Below, in pieces: positions 1-11,600 of a stretch of 64,000 nucleotides of DNA. The stretch comes from Endomychus coccineus (Eukaryota; Arthropoda; Insecta; Coleoptera; Endomychidae), in NCBI GenBank assembly GCA_958510875.1, contig OY294067.1, positions 259,099,736-259,163,735 on the forward strand, read 5' to 3'. Below the pieces are notes generated by a model, which had not been told where the DNA came from, ran no database searches, and saw only the letters and a list, made by a program, of their open reading frames with translations. How positions within the stretch are numbered: position 1 is the first letter of the stretch; the number at the start of each line of letters is the position of its first letter. Both the position numbers and the translations under genes were made by a program.

Positions 1-1030
1 AACTCTTGTGTTCCACAAGGACCTGTCTTGGCCCCAACTTTGTCTCTGTTCCATATTAACGATCTGTTGGAAGTGTATTCTCCACAGCTTTGCAGATAAT
101 GGTACACTTCATACCGCTTTCTTATCCAGACCTCCAATACCATCCACTGAAGCAAGAAGGGTGAGACAGAGGCAGGTTGACGCAATTGATGGAGATCTGG
201 CAAAGACTCTGAAATGGGGATCTGATTATCAGTGCAACTAAAACTTAAGCTTTCATCTTCTCCAGAAAGGTGAGTCCAACAATCTCTCATATGATCATGT
301 CAGGTACAACTATTCCTATGAAGTCTTACATATCCATGCTCGGTATCACCTCCAACAACACTCTCTCATGCGATAATGTGGAAACTGCTTGCCAAAAAAT
401 GTTCTATTCTGTGTCAACAGCTTCTTTACATCCCAGCAGCTTCTCATAATATACAAAGTACAATTTGGATCTGTCCTGGAGTATTGTCAACATGTTTGGA
501 GGTTGGCTCCCAAACATACGCTGAATCTCTTGAATTCTTCCCAGAAGAGAGCTATTCCTTTGATTGACCATGTCACACTAACGAATTCATTTACCTCTCT
601 AGAACATCGTAGAATGATAGGCGATCTCTCCCTTTTCTATAGGTTTTCCCATAGTAGGTGATCATTAGAAATCTCATCTGTTATTTCATCACGAGAGATT
701 CCAGGTAGGAGGACTAGACGAGCTCAAGCTAGTCATCCCTACTTTGCCATCAAGCTCGAGACCTGCTGCTTCTTCTTACCAGACTTCATTTTTCTATCGA
801 ACGGCGAAGTTATGGGACGCTTATCCAGTGAGATTTTTCCTTATGCCTACAACCTTCAAGAAAAATTCGAATTACTATCTCCTCTCCTAACGTCCTATCG
901 CTGGCTCATTCGATGTTCTTCGATCATTATAGGTTTTCCTATCGTGTACTTAAGGCATAGAAAAAAAGAGCTAACGTGATTTTATGTAGCGCAGCTAGAG
1001 CTCAGCCTTGCTACATAAAAATTCACTTTA
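1..1030 (+). pseudogene. 3' part of a jockey-type non-LTR retrotransposon (RT C-terminal half), broken
   Basis: Frame-shifted reading of the plus strand gives the end of a non-LTR reverse transcriptase. Near the left edge is an INDLLEV block, followed at about 85-115 by HSFADNGTLHTA, the RT catalytic FADD box with its second Asp changed to Asn. The C-terminal thumb-like region follows to about 900 (VLEYCQHVW at 470-500, LEHRR..GDLSLFYRFSH at 590-655, AYNLQ near 850). The element enters from outside the window, so its 5' part is unseen. At least two frameshifts and the Asp-to-Asn change make it inactive. Other copies of the same family lie at 22.0-22.9 kb and around 52-54 kb, both on the minus strand. 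The assignment to the jockey-like group is from protein pattern only. Confidence 0.75.
976..1026 (+). repeat. Stem-loop in the 3' UTR of the non-LTR element
   Basis: GTGATTTTATGTAGC (976-990) pairs with GCTACATAAAAATTCAC (1010-1026), with a few bulged bases, around a 19-nt loop. It lies just after the RT reading frame and before a CATA-rich tail. Some non-LTR and SINE 3' ends carry a stem-loop recognised by the RT. That role here is inference. Confidence 0.55.
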
Positions 1031-1636
1031 ACTCCCTATAACATAACATACATACATTTTGTACTTGTTCAATCGAATTACACGAAGAATGTTTTTTGTA
1101 AATAACTATGACAACATCACTCTTTTATGCTCGACAGTGACTGTGCACACTACAAGTCCTCTATAACTTGTGACCCTTACGACTTTGCTGGAAACTATAA
1201 CATATTCAATTAAATGTTAAACACTTCAGGATTGTTTTGAGAAGAAATTGGGAGATCAATCTAATAAATTATAACGCATGTGCTACTCTAAAATCAGTTT
1301 AGAATTCAAACAAATAACTTATCAATCAATCTAGAATCGAATTATACTAAAAGTCATTAGTTTCAAACAACTTGCTCTGGCCCGCATGTAGTAAAACTAG
1401 ATTATATCAACCAAACTTAACTAAGACTACTTACCCAACATATTTAGATCGTCTCAATTTAACTGATCAACTGTCCACTGGTTTACATCATTATATTCGG
1501 TGATTGGTCATTCCATACTAATTCAATGTTCATTACATTTACATTCTAAACGATAAATATTCATTCATCATTTCTTGTGATATGAATAATTCCAATAATT
1601 TATAGATTCCAGCCTAGGTAGTTTTACCACACTGTA
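1031..1636. other. No gene seen
   Basis: AT-rich sequence without a credible reading frame or recognisable repeat. It starts with CATA-rich sequence that may be the tail of the preceding non-LTR element. Confidence 0.5.
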
Positions 1637-1676
1637 CAGGATGTTTATAAAGTAGTTGTACAAACTTTAAAAGCTG

Positions 1677-1689
1677 AATATTTGACTAA
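1677..1689. repeat. 13-bp target-site duplication of the Penelope-like insertion (partner at 2658-2670)
   Basis: AATATTTGACTAA occurs on both sides of the inserted segment 1690-2657. The right arm of the host palindrome has the uninterrupted equivalent around 3990-4020, which supports a true insertion. Confidence 0.7.
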
Positions 1690-2657
1690 CTTCGGAAGTT
1701 GGAGAATAAAACTCAAATTTTACACAAGACTTTTAACATTTAATTCAAAAATGCTGACAAATTGTTTCACCACACTGTGGCATTTTCAAAGCAAGGAGTT
1801 ATCAACTAAAGCTAAATCTGAAAGTATGTCCTTAAGTATTAGGGATCAGAATGTGGTAAAAATTGAGGGATATTGGTGTGAGTGTGTTTACAAAATTGTT
1901 AACAAGCGGTGTATTATATGAGTATCGATTTGATCATTTAATATTACATTATTATTGTTTTTTGATTCAATATTTCTATGGATTCTAGTATATTAAGTTT
2001 ATGTCCTTTTTCCTGTATATGTAGAATATCGCGATTAAGGATGAGATTGTGGTCATGTTCTAACAGGTGATTTGCATATTTAGAGTCCTCTTTTTTGAGC
2101 CTGTAACTTCCCAAATGTTCGTTGAACCTTACGCTGAAACTGCGTCCAGTTTGTCCTATGTACAAAGCAGTATAGTCTGTAAGCTCCAGATTCCTCTATC
2201 CTATCTTTTTTAGATTTCGAGCTATTAATATGAGCATAGGTTATTATTTGTTGTTTTAAAGGCGACGTTTTTATTCTGTTTTTTGAGGAATTGAGATATT
2301 TTTAGTGAATGTTTACCTAAATATGTTACACATGTGAAATTTGATTTTGTAATATTATTAATCTCCGGATAAATTACGTTTAAGGTTTTTTTATTGAGTT
2401 TATTTTGGAGTATTTTATCAATTATCTTGACATTATGACCGTTATTTTTGGCAAGATCTATGATTTTGTTTAATCCCAAATGGAAATTAGATTTAGCTTT
2501 AGTTGATAACTCCTTGCTTTGAAAACGCCACAGTGTGGTGAAACAATTTGTTTGCATTTTTAAATTAACTGTTAAAAGTTTTGTGTAAAATTTGAGTTTT
2601 ATTGCCCAACTTCCGAAGTATTATGAATTTACAATACGTAGACGCCGAAACCATAGA
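1690..2657 (-). mobile_element. Penelope-like element, 5'-truncated, with inverted terminal segments
   Basis: A 968-bp insertion. Its ends contain inverted copies of the same roughly 130-bp block (about 1690-1820 and 2494-2620), as the repeat organisation of Penelope-like elements allows. Between them on the minus strand are the end of the RT region and a GIY-YIG endonuclease segment. Most of the RT is missing. Confidence 0.7.
1944..2557 (-). pseudogene. Penelope-like RT tail and GIY-YIG endonuclease remnant
   Basis: On the minus strand, 2557-2225 encodes a segment with the CVTYLGKHSLKISQFLKK pattern seen between RT and endonuclease in Penelope-like proteins. A frame break follows. Then 2165-1944 reads MYIGQTGRSFSVRFNEHL and continues through SKYANHLLEHDHN, the typical GIY-YIG endonuclease core (YIG, Arg, His and downstream His) that Penelope-like elements use to nick target DNA. 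RT motifs are absent because the copy is 5'-truncated. The product is certainly non-functional. Confidence 0.8.
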
Positions 2658-3124
2658 AATATTTGACTAATTTTAAGATGAAAAGTTCATATGATCATGT
2701 GTCCACAACGGCTTGCTTCTTTAGATACAGGGCGTACAAAAAAATTTATCTCATTTTTTTATTATATTTCTGTTCAACAACATTGACGAAATTCGGGATA
2801 CTGAGAGTATTAATGATGAGAAACCCAAATATATACTTGGTTTTTTGTTTAATGTTAGAGGTATTAGTGTTGTACCTAGATTGAAATAACCATACATTTT
2901 TTGTGTCACACTGTATGTAATTTTTGACAAAATTTACATACAAAAGGTGCTCTTAGTATTTGTCGCTGAAAGCAGCCGCTTAGGAAAAAACGGATTTAAA
3001 GTTAAACTTGTGCTGAAATGTTAAAAAATAAGTGGTAAAATCTGTCTTTTATTGATTGTATTGTGATGTGTCTAGCTTGGATCATTTAAGAGACTAAGAC
3101 TAAACTACTTCTACAAATAAGTTA

Positions 3125-3375
3125 ATAATATTTACAATAATTGCTGAAAATGACCGCCACCTACTGCAACGCATGCATCAATTCGTCTTAACATCGATTG
3201 ACGAACTCTTTCGAATATGCCTTATGTCTAATTAATGATGGCACACGACTGAAATATCCTGTTTTTTAGATCTTGTTTATTTCGGAAAGGAATTTTGTGA
3301 ACTAGTGACGTCAAGTAATTCAAAAGATTGAAATCAAATGATTTGGGAGGCCAGGCTTGCGGTCCTGCAGTTCAA
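3125..3375 (-). pseudogene. C-terminal fragment of a Tc1/IS630-type transposase (left arm)
   Basis: Minus-strand reading, with breaks, gives WPPKSFDFNLLNYLTSLVH, which corresponds to the region around the third catalytic Asp (usual form WPPRSPDLTPLDFFLWG). It then gives VRQSMLRRIDACVAVGGGHF and a stop, the usual C-terminus of this group. The motif Asp residues are altered and only about 80 residues remain. Confidence 0.65.
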
Positions 3376-3394
3376 AATGAACAGGATCTAAGAA

Positions 3395-3540
3395 ACAGGA
3401 TATATGAATCGTACGCCATCATTAATTAGACATAAGGTATTTTTGAAAGAATTTCTTTAATCGATGTTAAGGAGAATTGATGTATGCGTGGCAGTAGGCG
3501 GCGGTCATTTTCAGCAATTATTCTAAATATAATTAACTTA
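3395..3540 (+). pseudogene. Second, inverted copy of the same transposase C-terminus (right arm)
   Basis: The plus strand carries the same C-terminal block as the left arm (NRIYESYAIIN, then after breaks the GGGHFQQLF-like end near 3520-3540). This proves that the two arms derive from one transposon end duplicated in inverted orientation. Confidence 0.6.
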
Positions 3541-4041
3541 TTTAGGAGTAGTTTATTCTAAGTCTTATGAATGATCTTAGTTATTCACATCACAATACAA
3601 TCAATAAAAGACACTTTTTATCACTTATTTTTCAAAATTCAACGTACAAGATTCCAACGCAGTTTTAACTTTGAACCCGTTTTTTTCCAAAACAGCTGCT
3701 TCCAGTGACAAATGGCCACCTTTTGTATGTGAAATTAGATGCAGAATAAGTTTGTTTGGTCAAAAATTACATACAGAGTGCCACAAAAAAGTTATGGCTA
3801 TTTCAATCCAGGTACAACACCGTATGTGACGCCCTCTACCATTAAACAAAAAAACAAGTAAATATTTGAGTGAAATTGCCATGTTAACGAACAAAAATAT
3901 AATCAAAAAACTAAATTTTTTTTTGATGCACTGTATCTCAAGAACCAAGCCGTTGCGGACCCATGTTTATATGAACTTTTCATCTTAAAATCAGTCGAAG
4001 ATTCACCCTTTAAAGTTTGTGCGAGTACTTTATGAACATCC

Positions 4042-5336
4042 TGTAATGTGACAAAATTAGACGTTAACTTATGGATTACTTGTATGAATTTATCAATATT
4101 CGTTTTACTTTGACAATCAATAAGGTTGAGGGATTGAAAATATTCAATATATTTGATGAATACATGTGAACTATGTCCCGAGACAAGCCTTGTCTAAAAA
4201 TAATAGGTAAATTACGTCCCGTAACTGAAATAGGTGTGTAAATTGCGCCCCAGGTTGATAAAAATCAAGAAACTGGTTACTTAACTGATATTTTTATATT
4301 ATTAAGCAATAAAAAAAATTATGTCCAAAGTGAAACCGCTTAAAATCGAAGTTGGAAATTTGGAAAGTTGATTCTTTATCCCAAAAATTAATATTTTATG
4401 GGGTTTACGGACCCCCAAATTGTATGCCGCGGACCTCAATGGGTCCTTGATCCACCTTCTGACGAACATTGCTATTTTGGAGTAGATTTATACGTTTGTA
4501 TGTGCGAAAACCACTGCGGATTCGACTTCTTTATTCCTATTGGCCGTACGAATATAAAAATCCTCAAATGTCTTCAAAATGGTGAGAATAGGAGCTGTAT
4601 CTTTTCTGGGCGTGGTAGCCCACTTGCTACTGCTACCTTTTGCATTCGCCTTCAGTTTTCCAAACGGAATCTATGGTACTTTCCATATCATTATCATAAC
4701 CAGCCGAAGTGGCCGAAATCAATATTTTGAAATTTAGTAACAGAAGTAGTCACACTTCTTTGTTGCAAGTCATAGAGATATTCCTGAAATCTATCGGTCA
4801 TGAACCATAGTTACTTTATGATAATGTTACCCTGAATTAATTTTTCTGTGGTACCATGAAAGTAAAGTATGTCGATGATTTTGACAGTTGTCCTGACCGC
4901 AACATTTTAAACATAGAGTTGTAAGACACTTGTTGTCAATTCAAATAAACTGTCAACGTCATGACTTAGAGGATAATTTTATGGCCTTAATTTATCATAT
5001 TTGTTATCTAGAAAGGTAGGGAAATGTATGGTAGTCTCATTCATTTAACCTGCATAAGTGTCCGAATGTCCGAAAATTGTGCTAATGAAAGGAGTGTGGG
5101 GGAAGTTAGTGATCTACGGATCAGTTAATTTTACATTAGAGGTAGAATCTTTAATTATTGTGATAAATTTGAAACATTGCATTCTCTTACAATGGAGCGG
5201 AAAAAGCAATACCTAGGTATAGCAAACATGTAACATAATTATTATACCATATTGAAGATATCGAATTAGATGACAATATGTATATCATATACAAGTGATT
5301 CATGTGTAATAGCCCAAATTGTAACTAATTTTGAGG
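4042..5336. other. Non-coding; contains a dispersed repeat shared with 19.1 kb
   Basis: The 110-codon open frame at 4398-4730 has no recognisable motif and I do not call it. Two blocks here, GTTGTCAATTCAAATAAAC near 4933 and GTTAGTGATCTACGGATCA near 5105, recur in the same order and orientation at about 19085-19225. This indicates an old dispersed repeat of unknown class. A short stretch near 5305-5325 also recurs inverted at about 14940-14965. Confidence 0.45.
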
Positions 5337-5557
5337 AAATTCGTGACTTCCGGGTGAATTCCGGGTCACAATAACACGACTTGATGCCGACGTTAGCCAA
5401 CCATTATAGGTAGAATCTTCAGGGCAAGCTCAAGGCATGAATAGTTCCAGTTCAAGCCTCATGCCTATCCTGAAGATGCCATCTGTAATGGTTGGTGAAA
5501 CGTCGGCATCAAGTCGTGCTATTGTGACGCGGAATCCACCTGGAAGTCAAATATTTC
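5337..5557. repeat. Near-perfect palindrome of Penelope-terminus type
   Basis: Arms of roughly 105 bp (5337-5443 and 5450-5557) are inverted copies, sharing for example the block CACGACTTGATGCCGACG. The right arm contains CTGAAGA, a weak hairpin and GAAAC (5470-5501), the same arrangement as at other Penelope-type termini in this window. No coding sequence lies inside. Confidence 0.65.
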
Positions 5558-5682
5558 TAAGTTTAGCTATCCAAGGGAGACAGCAATAAGGCTTCTTGCT
5601 TAAAGTTGAAAAAATGAAATGCATTTTCGTTAATAAATCAGCCATTTTTATAGATCTAGTCATAAAAATTAGAGTGAAGCTA

Positions 5683-6877
5683 CTTTTTGTGAAGGCAAAC
5701 CCTGAAAAATAGAACAGATGATGTCGCCACAATTGAAAATCTCATGTGACATTTGTGATACATCATTTTTAACTAAAAAGCATGAAAATGTTCAGACTGT
5801 ATGTCAATCAGTTCTCTTTTGACACCCATCGAAAGCAAGCAACCTTGATGATTTTTGTAAGCATAGAAGAAATTGAGTTTTGCGTCTTGATTAAACATCA
5901 TTTCTCGGTGGAAAAAATATTATGCAAACCAAAGCATCTCTTGCTAAGCATTATGGGGACCCCTCAATATCGATTCACAAGTGGTTTACTGATTTTCGTT
6001 GTGATAGTATGACTACAAAGGACGCCGAACGTTCTGATCGTCCAATTGAGGTTACAACGCCAGAAATCGTCGACAAAATGCATGGTATGATATTGCACGA
6101 TCGGTTAGTTGAAATGCACGAGATTGCTGTGGTTATGGGCATCTCAACCGAACGGGTACGGATTATTTTGCATGAGTTATTGAATATGAGGAAGCTATCT
6201 GCCAGATGGGTGTCTCATTTGCTTTTTGCGCCGTTTTGTAACCGTGGACGAAACATGGATCATTCACAACACACCAGAGACCAAAGAAAAGTCGGAGCAG
6301 TGGACTTGTCTTGGCGCATAGAAGCCGAAAAAGGCCAAAGTGGAGCTTATCGGCGACAGTTTTTTGGGATCCTCAAGGTATCGTCCATATCGATTACCTT
6401 GGAAAGGGCAAAACGATCACCGTCGTATATTATACAGAGCTATTGGATCGATTCAACGCCGATTTGAAGCGGAAGCGGTGGCATTCGGCAAAGAAAAAAG
6501 TGTTGTTCCACCAGGACAACGCACCGGCGCACAGGTCTACAGTCACAATGGCAAAATTGCTTGCTTGAATTGCGCTACGAATTGGTTCGTCATTCACCAT
6601 ATTCTCCAGGTTTGGCTCCCTGTAATTCTTTATCTATTTTCAAAATTTGAAGAAATGGATCGACGGAAAGAGATTTTACTTCAACGATGAGGTCATCGCT
6701 GACACAAGTGCCTATTTTGAAGGCTAAATCATATTATTTGGAAGGGATCGAAAAATTAGGAAAACGTTGGATGAAGTGTATAGGGTTACAAGGAGATTGT
6801 GTGGAGAAATGAAATAAGTTTTGACCAAATAAATCATTATTTGTTTCATTTTTCGGGGACTTATCACCTCGTCTTCG
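5683..6877 (+). mobile_element. mariner element, degenerate, both ends present
   Basis: The right end matches the mariner terminal repeat seen elsewhere here (consensus start CGAGGGTAAGGTGAAAAG); the left end is strongly decayed. TA flanks the right end. The element is about 1.2 kb, near full mariner length, with an internal transposase pseudogene. Confidence 0.7.
5862..6812 (+). pseudogene. mariner transposase (DD34D type), several frameshifts
   Basis: Reading across frames recovers a mariner transposase. The N-terminal DNA-binding part begins in one frame (IEEIEFCVLIKHHF), continues after a shift near 5922 (WFTDFRCDSMTTKDAERSDRP, the HTH linker), then MHEIAVVMGISTERVRIILHE and LSARWVSHLL. 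A deletion removes the segment before the first catalytic Asp region. A later frame gives VLFHQDNAPAH (second Asp, about 6503-6535). The third Asp block is destroyed, and the end resembles the usual GDYVEK terminus (stop near 6812). The start codon of the family is lost (ATG to ATA near 5861). It cannot be functional. Confidence 0.75.
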
Positions 6878-6953
6878 TATGAGGTAACTCAAATCTGGTA
6901 ACACAGTTCTGTTTACCGTTACAGAAAATAGCCTTACCCAAATGTTGATTACT

Positions 6954-6957
6954 ATAT
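6954..6957. repeat. 4-bp target-site duplication ATAT (partner at 14794-14797)
   Basis: ATAT borders both outer ends of the Ty3/gypsy element, as expected for integrase-mediated insertion. The sequence is low in complexity, so on its own it is weak evidence. The LTR boundaries agree with it. Confidence 0.65.
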
Positions 6958-8519
6958 TATTAACTAAACTCTTACTGAGTTTAATTTTATTTATTGATTA
7001 TTATTAATGCTTCCGGCTAGCTTTTAATTTATTGATTATGAATAATAATGAACTTTCTCTTTTTTATTATTATTATTTTATGGAATTAAACACAATATTC
7101 TTTGAATGTTGAAAAGTTTCTATATTTAAATCTCTATGACTCTATTTATCTCGGGTTTCTAATTTACAATTTTATTTTATGTTCTAAACATAGAACTAGC
7201 TTTAACCTCAAAACTATTCAATATTAATAGTTGTTTACAACATTACAAACGACAATCTTTCTTTCAGATTTACAAATAATACTACAATGGAAATATAATA
7301 AACAAACTTACTTTTAGTTTATATCCAAAAGTGTGTTTAACTATGTTGGCAATTTTCAATTTAATTCTTTTATAATTTCGTTGATGATTCACTTTTACAC
7401 AATACTATGCTTTTTCACAATAATCACAGGTAACTAATTTGGATTACTTCTTCTTGAGACTCAGGAACTGTTGATAATACTTTGTTTTATCCTTTTAGAT
7501 AAAACATGAAACTTTTCGATGCTTTATTTAAATTATTGATGAATGGCAATCGTTGGAAATTTCTTCTTAATTGGAGGTTATTACAGCCTTTTTACTGGAT
7601 TCAGATACTTGGATAATCGTTGACTTTATATAAAACTTATTAACTTTAGTTTCTTTGAACCTATCGAAGTTTGGAACACTTTCGTTCAATTGGAGGTTAT
7701 TATAGGTTATAAAATTTTGGTGAGTTGCAGTAGTACTTTCAGTCTACAGATGTAATGGCAAACTCAACTTCTTTACTTTCAGATTCGTTTTTTTATAGGC
7801 CTCCAAAACCGACGCTACTTTATGTCATAAACAACCTATGAGATGATTGCTTTTCAAATCAAGCATGCCAAGTTAATTGTTGTGAAACTGACACAAGTCT
7901 TCATTGTTACCAGATTGACATTGGAAATTCCTATTGACCAATCAGAATTTAGTATTCTTTACTTTTTGAATTATTTGAGATTTTCAACTTATTTTAATTG
8001 TTAGTGATTCCTTCTTTTTAAATTAATATTGCCTACATTTTTCCCCACACTGTGGTATAATATAACCTATGATTGGGTTATTATTAATATGATTATTCCC
8101 ATATTTATGGTTTTCTTGACAGTTACTTATTCTTAAATCTAATACATATCATATTATATCAATAACATTCTTTTAACATTACATAACTCAAATTTACTAA
8201 TCCTAACTTACATCTATAACATTATTCAATGTTTTGTACTATCTCATGATAGTTTTGTAATCATTTTACTTATGATTTATGATTTCGTTACACTGAACGT
8301 TTCTTCACTTTCACTGAAGTTCTTGTTTATCACTTCTTATTCTATTACATCGTTGTTTATTATGTTTTACATTGTTAATATTAATATCCTAACTATTATT
8401 TAGCTTTTATTATTGTTTTTAATTCCATAAAATATTTTTTATTTGATCTTTTCTGATTTTCATAGTTCGGTAAGTTATTATTTTTAAATTTTTATTGTCT
8501 ATGAAATGAAATCATAACA
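6958..8519 (-). repeat. 3' LTR (1562 bp)
   Basis: Direct copy of 13233-14793. In element orientation it begins TGTTATGATT and ends AGTTAATA, so it starts with TG but does not end with CA. One extra T in the run near 7790 is the only difference I see from the 5' LTR. Confidence 0.92.
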
Positions 8520-8533
8520 AATTCCCCTAAATC
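8520..8533 (-). other. Polypurine tract for plus-strand priming
   Basis: Immediately upstream of the 3' LTR, the minus strand reads TTTAGGGGAATT and then the LTR start TGTTATG. A G-rich purine run at this position is the usual second-strand primer site of LTR retroelements. Confidence 0.7.
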
Positions 8534-8607
8534 AATTTTAACATATTAATCACATTAATATTTAAAATTTATTTATCTTTTGATTTTATTTTCATGAACT
8601 AAATTTA

Positions 8608-11600
8608 TTAATAATTATACTTGTATATTTGATCAATATTAAATATTCCCCTTATCTTTCCGTTTTCAGGATTCATTAATTCATAACTATTTTCAGCATT
8701 TTCATTCATAACTACATATGGACCTTCAAAAGCAAAACATAATTTTCCACATATATTCTTTTTATTATTAGTTACTCTCATTGCTCTCACTATTACTAAT
8801 TCACCTATTTCAAATTTAATTAACCTTCCTCTTTTTCTCATTTGCCTATTCATATATTTTCTTGCATTTCTTTCTAACCTATTACTGATATCTTTCAAAA
8901 TTTCATTTCGCTCTACTGAATTTTCATCTAACCATTTTCTATCTGGTTCTTCGCCTTTCATTATTAATACAGGTGTTTTCTCTGTTGTAGTATTTGGACA
9001 ATGATTTAAACATTTTTCTACTCTGGATATTGATTCATCCCATTGACGATGTTTATCCTCACAAGATATTCTCAGATATTTTATTACTTCCTGTATATAT
9101 CGCTCTGATGGATTGGATTGAGGATGTCTGATGCTTGTTAATTGATGAAAAATTAAATTCCTTTTGCAAAAATACTTGAAACGTATGTTTTTGAAATATG
9201 TTGCGTTATCTGTAATTAACTTTCTTGGCCTACCAATTTCTTCAAAATAGTTTTCTAACTTATGCATTACTTCTCTACTTTTTGTCGTTTTGCAAGCATA
9301 TAATTTTATATATTTAGAAAATAAATCTACTACAACCAAAATATGTCTATTTCCTTTTTCTGTTACTATTAACTCACTTAAAAAATCTATTGCTACTATT
9401 TCTAAACATTCCTTTACTATAATACTCTTTGCTAAATTGTGGTTAATTATATTTTTAGGCTTTGCTCTTTGACATATGTCACATTTCTTTGTGATTTCTT
9501 TTGCAATTTGGTAATCTCCTTTACCTATATAATTTTCTCTGAATATGAGCCACATTTTCCTTGCTCCTATGTGATTGAATTCACTATGTAAATGATTTAA
9601 AATTTTTAAAGTTAGGTCTTGATTTATTCTGTATAATTCTTTCCTACCTATATCTTGTAAATAAACTCCCTCTTTGATTTTACATTTCTTTTTATCCTTC
9701 TCTGATAAAGTACTTTGATTGTTTTTAATGCTCTCTAATGAAAATAAACCCCTTACTTCTAATAAAATATTTGCTCCTACTTTATATTTCCTTTTATCAA
9801 TTTTTAAATTCCCCTCTTCTCTTGTTAAAGTATCAGCTATTATATTTAATTTTCCTGGAATATGTTTTATTTCAAAATCATATTCCTGCAATAACAAAAT
9901 CCATCTTTGAATCCTACTGTTTACAAACTTGTTTTTAAATATACTTGTTAATGCACTATGATCAGTTTCTACCCTTACTTTATTCCCTAACAAATAAAAT
10001 CTTAATTTCTTTACACAAAAAACTATACTTGCTAATTCTAATTCAGTAACGCTGTAATTTTTTTCATGAACTTTTGTCATTCTTGACACAAAACTTATAG
10101 GCACTTCTTCATTATTTTGTTTTTGTAATAAAACACCACTGAATCTTTGTTTAGAAGCATCTGTTCTTAATATGAAAGGTTTATCATATTGTGCATGATA
10201 GACTTTTAATTTTTTAATGAAAATATCTTTTAAATTTTGGAAAGCTTCGTGTCTTTCATTATCCCATTTCCATTTTACCCCTTTCTTAATTAATTCTACT
10301 AATGGAATCTCCTTCTGACTTAAATCAGGAATGAGCCTTTTGAAATAATTTATTAGACCTAAGAATCCCCTCAAAGTTTTAAGATTGGTGGGTCTTTTGA
10401 AATTTTTAATTACATCTAATCTATCTTCATCCATTTCTAAACCTTCCCTCGTTAATTTATAACCCAAAAATTTAATTTCTGTTTTATAGAATTCACATTT
10501 CTCAATATTTATTTTTAAACCTGCTATATCTAATTCGTTCAAAACTAATTTTATGTGATCTTTATGTTCTTCTACTGTTCTAGAAAATATTAATATGTCA
10601 TCGATATAATGAACTACAAAAATTTCAAATTTATTTAATATTTGATTCATACTTCTAACTAACGCACTGCATGCACTTTGAATACCAAAAGGCGTAACTT
10701 TAAAACGATACACTTCTCCATCTATCATAAAACCAGTGTAATCTCTACAACTTTCATGTAAAGGAATCAACCAGAAACTATGTCTTAAATCAACTTTACT
10801 AAAAATTTGTGCCTTTATTATTCTACCAAAAATTGACTCTATATTTTTAGGAGCTTCATATTGTGGTACTGACAATCTATTCAATGTTCGAGCATCTAAA
10901 CATAACCTAATATCACCATTTGACTTTTTTGCTATAACAATAGGGTTTATATATTTTGTTTTACTTCTTTCTATTATGTCTTGTTCTAGCATTTCACCGA
11001 TTTTTTTCCTAACATCTTCTATGTACTTGTATGGGATTGGATAGTTCTTGGATTTAAAATTTTCAATTTCTTTGACTTGGAATTTATGAATATAATTACT
11101 AGCTATACGAGTTTCATCAATTATTAAACCTTTATGTTGTGAAATTATTTCTGATATTATTCCCCTATATTTCTCGGATATTTTCATCTGCGAGATTATT
11201 TCATTTAAATTTCTGCTTGAGTCTTTTCTTTCGACCGCATTTATTATATTGCAACCTTCATTTGGTCTGTCAATATTTTCATTTTCCCCTTTCCCTATCT
11301 TTATAATTTCATCTAACAACTTTATTTCCTTTTCCTCGTAATCTATAATAATTCCATGCTTTTCTAATTCATCAGTTCCCATAACAATATCCAATTTCAT
11401 ATTCGGCACTACAAATAATTGCATCTCTAGACTTGACTTCCCTATTATAATATGCTCAGTAATCATTTTTGATACTTCAGTAATTTTCTTTCCACTAATA
11501 TTTACTAATTCTACTTTTGGTATTTTCAATTGATTTGTTAATTTTATTTCAGACAATAGCTCTTCCCTTATTAATGATAGTTCTGATCCTGTATCACACG

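Larger units (their letters stand above)
1637..4041. mobile_element. Palindromic Tc1/mariner-derived element, split by a Penelope-like insertion
   Basis: The left end TACAGGATGTTTATAAAGTA and the right end TACTTTATGAACATCCTGTA are inverted repeats flanked by TA. Complementarity runs through most of the element (for example around 3030-3245 against 3410-3625, and 2670-2790 against 3880-4010), so without the insertion it is a hairpin of roughly 1.4 kb. Both arms carry the C-terminal end of a Tc1/IS630-type transposase in opposite orientation. It therefore looks like an inverted duplication of a transposon 3' end, a fold-back or MITE-like structure. The Penelope-like segment 1690-2657 sits in the left arm and has no partner on the right. 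Confidence 0.7.

Noticed and set aside
4398..4730. 110-codon ORF as a possible host gene
   Set aside because: No domain, no start context or exon signals, and composition like random AT-rich sequence.
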